Shown here: positions 13,186 through 14,429 of the stretch, piece after piece
How positions within the stretch are numbered: position 1 is the stretch's first letter
Layout of the letters: each line of letters starts with the position of its first letter
Source: Candidatus Peregrinibacteria bacterium RIFCSPLOWO2_01_FULL_48_20
GTDB lineage: Bacteria > Patescibacteriota > Gracilibacteria > UBA1369 > 2-02-FULL-48-14
Direction of reading: 5' to 3'
DNA: 14,429 nt
Assembly (NCBI GenBank): GCA_001787475.1
Contig: MFXB01000010.1
Location: forward strand, 1-14,429
Notes under the pieces: generated by a model
Databases searched by the model: none
What the model was told of the DNA's origin: nothing
Seen by the model: the letters and a program-made list of their open reading frames with translations, nothing else
Translations under genes and position numbers: made by a program

Positions 13186-14429
13186 CGGTACAAAAGCGTA
13201 ACGTGCGTGTCTTGATTTAAGGGACCGGAAAGAACGTAGTCCATGCCTTCAACTGTGTTTGTGGAGAGCGGATAGCCGGAAAGGAGCATGTCGCCGGGGG
13301 CGTTGACGGTCTTTTCGAAAGTCACGGCTTTAAGGCCGGGTTGTTTGAAAAAGTCGAATTCGTATTCTTCAAAATTGCCGTGGAAATTCCAAGGCAAAGC
13401 AAAATGAATGGTGAAGGTTTCGCTTTGACCGGGCGCGAGGGTTTGGTCGACAAAATAATAAGAAAGGTCTTCAAGCGGATCGTAATAAAATTGAATTTCA
13501 TCGCGCAAAATACCTTCGGTTGCGAGGATGTGAGCGTCTTGGGGAACATAAAGACGGATGCCGGTGTGGTTGATGTCGTTGCCGAGTACTTGTTCAAGAC
13601 CGGCGTTCCAAGCGGTGAAGCCGTAAGAGGCCAAAGTGGTTTTGAGCCAATTCAAAGTGGAATCGGTGAAGGTGTGGGTGCGCGTGACGGTGACAGAGGA
13701 GATCATGCTGCCGTCTTCAAAAATTTGCGTGTCGTGCTGAAGATCGGTTTCCATGTAGCGGTCGGTTTTGTTGGCGCCGCGGTTCGTGAAAAGCGGCATG
13801 AAAAAATCGTTTTCCAATTCGCTCAGTGCCGGAAGTTTGCCGCTCATACCGATGGAGTTGATGAGCTCCTCCACCGTGGGATCTTTATGATAAAGAAGGA
13901 TTTGTTTTTTATGGCCTTCGCTGAGTGCGGTTAGGGCCAATTGCGTTTTTAAGTTTTTTTGAGTGAGGGCATTGGTGAAGGCGAAAAGGAGTTCGCCCAA
14001 AACGGCTTTGGGGCTTTCTTTGTTGACCTTGGCTTCCACCAAAGTGCTGATTACGGCCGGGAATGTTTCTGCGGTGATTTGTTTTTTGAGCGAAGGCAAG
14101 GTGAGCGGTCCGGTATTTTCCAAAAAGGCTTGTGCGGCGGAAAGGTTCACCGCAATGACGCCATCCACGCCGGGGCCGCCTTCGGCTTCCAAAAACCACA
14201 TCGCCTTTTCGGCGGACGTGGGAAAGTCGGCGGAGATGTTGCTGTCGCGCAGTCGCCATTCGCTCGTGAGCGTGCGGAGTTCGTGAACGGGCACGTCTTG
14301 ATGCGTGAAGTAGCGACCGTCAAAATCGTAGACATCATGAAAGTCGAGGTTCGTCAGACGTCCGTCATTGATTTCCACCAGCGCCAAACTTCCGATGAAG
14401 CCTCCCCCGAGACGCATTTCATCGTTGTT
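13182..14429 (-). CDS. DUF4012-family protein, N-terminal part outside window
   Basis: The reading frame is open to the right edge, so the 5' end is missing; 415 residues are visible. The first visible residues, NNDEMRLGGGFIGS, match the core signature of DUF4012 proteins (N..E.R..GGF.GS). The family is common in CPR bacteria and Actinobacteria, is usually membrane-anchored by an N-terminal helix, and is probably exposed at the surface. Later parts include GPGVDGVIAVNLSAAQAFLENTGPL, typical of the family, and a beta-rich C-terminal half ending VTLLYR. No transmembrane segment occurs in the visible part. An ATG at 14417 lies within the conserved signature and cannot be the start. The molecular function is unknown; I can say only that it is likely an envelope protein. 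It converges on mutL, stop codons overlapping by two bases. Confidence 0.85.
   Translation of the reverse strand, partial: NNDEMRLGGGFIGSLALVEINDGRLTNLDFHDVYDFDGRYFTHQDVPVHELRTLTSEWRLRDSNISADFPTSAEKAMWFLEAEGGPGVDGVIAVNLSAAQAFLENTGPLTLPSLKKQITAETFPAVISTLVEAKVNKESPKAVLGELLFAFTNALTQKNLKTQLALTALSEGHKKQILLYHKDPTVEELINSIGMSGKLPALSELENDFFMPLFTNRGANKTDRYMETDLQHDTQIFEDGSMISSVTVTRTHTFTDSTLNWLKTTLASYGFTAWNAGLEQVLGNDINHTGIRLYVPQDAHILATEGILRDEIQFYYDPLEDLSYYFVDQTLAPGQSETFTIHFALPWNFHGNFEEYEFDFFKQPGLKAVTFEKTVNAPGDMLLSGYPLSTNTVEGMDYVLSGPLNQDTHVTLLYR

Noticed and set aside
1..14429. TGA-to-Gly recoding (code 25) as in some Gracilibacteria
   Set aside because: TGA ends the VirD4-like gene, yidD, cutA and the first gene at sensible positions, and reading through gives no family-like continuation.

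Overview
This window is ordinary-code bacterial DNA. TGA acts as stop and TGG as Trp, which rules out the TGA-to-Gly code of some Gracilibacteria. It most likely comes from a Patescibacteria/CPR-type genome, perhaps near Peregrinibacteria. I infer this from the gene content: a tandem pair of very Cys-rich proteins with duplicated zinc knuckles, a DUF4012 surface protein, a free-standing VirD4/TraG-like ATPase without a secretion system, archaeal-type PurP enzymes, and tightly packed genes. The lineage call is an inference, not a measurement.

Layout. Positions 1-2102 (+) hold the tail of one Cys-rich protein and a complete paralogue. A strong promoter at 2116-2144 then drives a soluble VirD4/TraG-like ATPase (2164-4413, +). 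From 7503 down to 4441 (-) come purP, then a self-contained antitoxin-vapC-cutA-purP2 chain with its own promoter and a palindromic operator. From 11418 down to 7560 (-) come an envelope LysM/M23 peptidase, yidD, bifunctional purH and uppP. mutL (11482-13185, +) diverges from the peptidase gene and meets a DUF4012 gene (-, running off the right edge) tail to tail, the two stop codons overlapping in CTAG.

How the genes fit together. Two PurP-family proteins, one of each archaeal subfamily, sit near a complete PurH, so the window encodes both a formate/ATP route and a formyl-folate route to FAICAR, followed by cyclisation to IMP. The second PurP and a shortened CutA1 lie directly downstream of a Phd/VapC toxin-antitoxin pair and are probably co-transcribed under its autoregulated promoter. 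UppP (lipid carrier recycling), the M23 peptidase and YidD (membrane insertion) form an envelope group.

Expression signals. Every plausible promoter found lies within 0 to about 14 nt of its start codon (estimated transcription start) and none of these genes has a Shine-Dalgarno sequence. Internal operon genes use stop/start overlaps or abutting purine-rich stretches instead. This suggests leaderless or short-leader initiation is common here. No tRNA, rRNA, CRISPR array, insertion sequence or origin was seen, and no gene-free stretch exceeds 100 bases.
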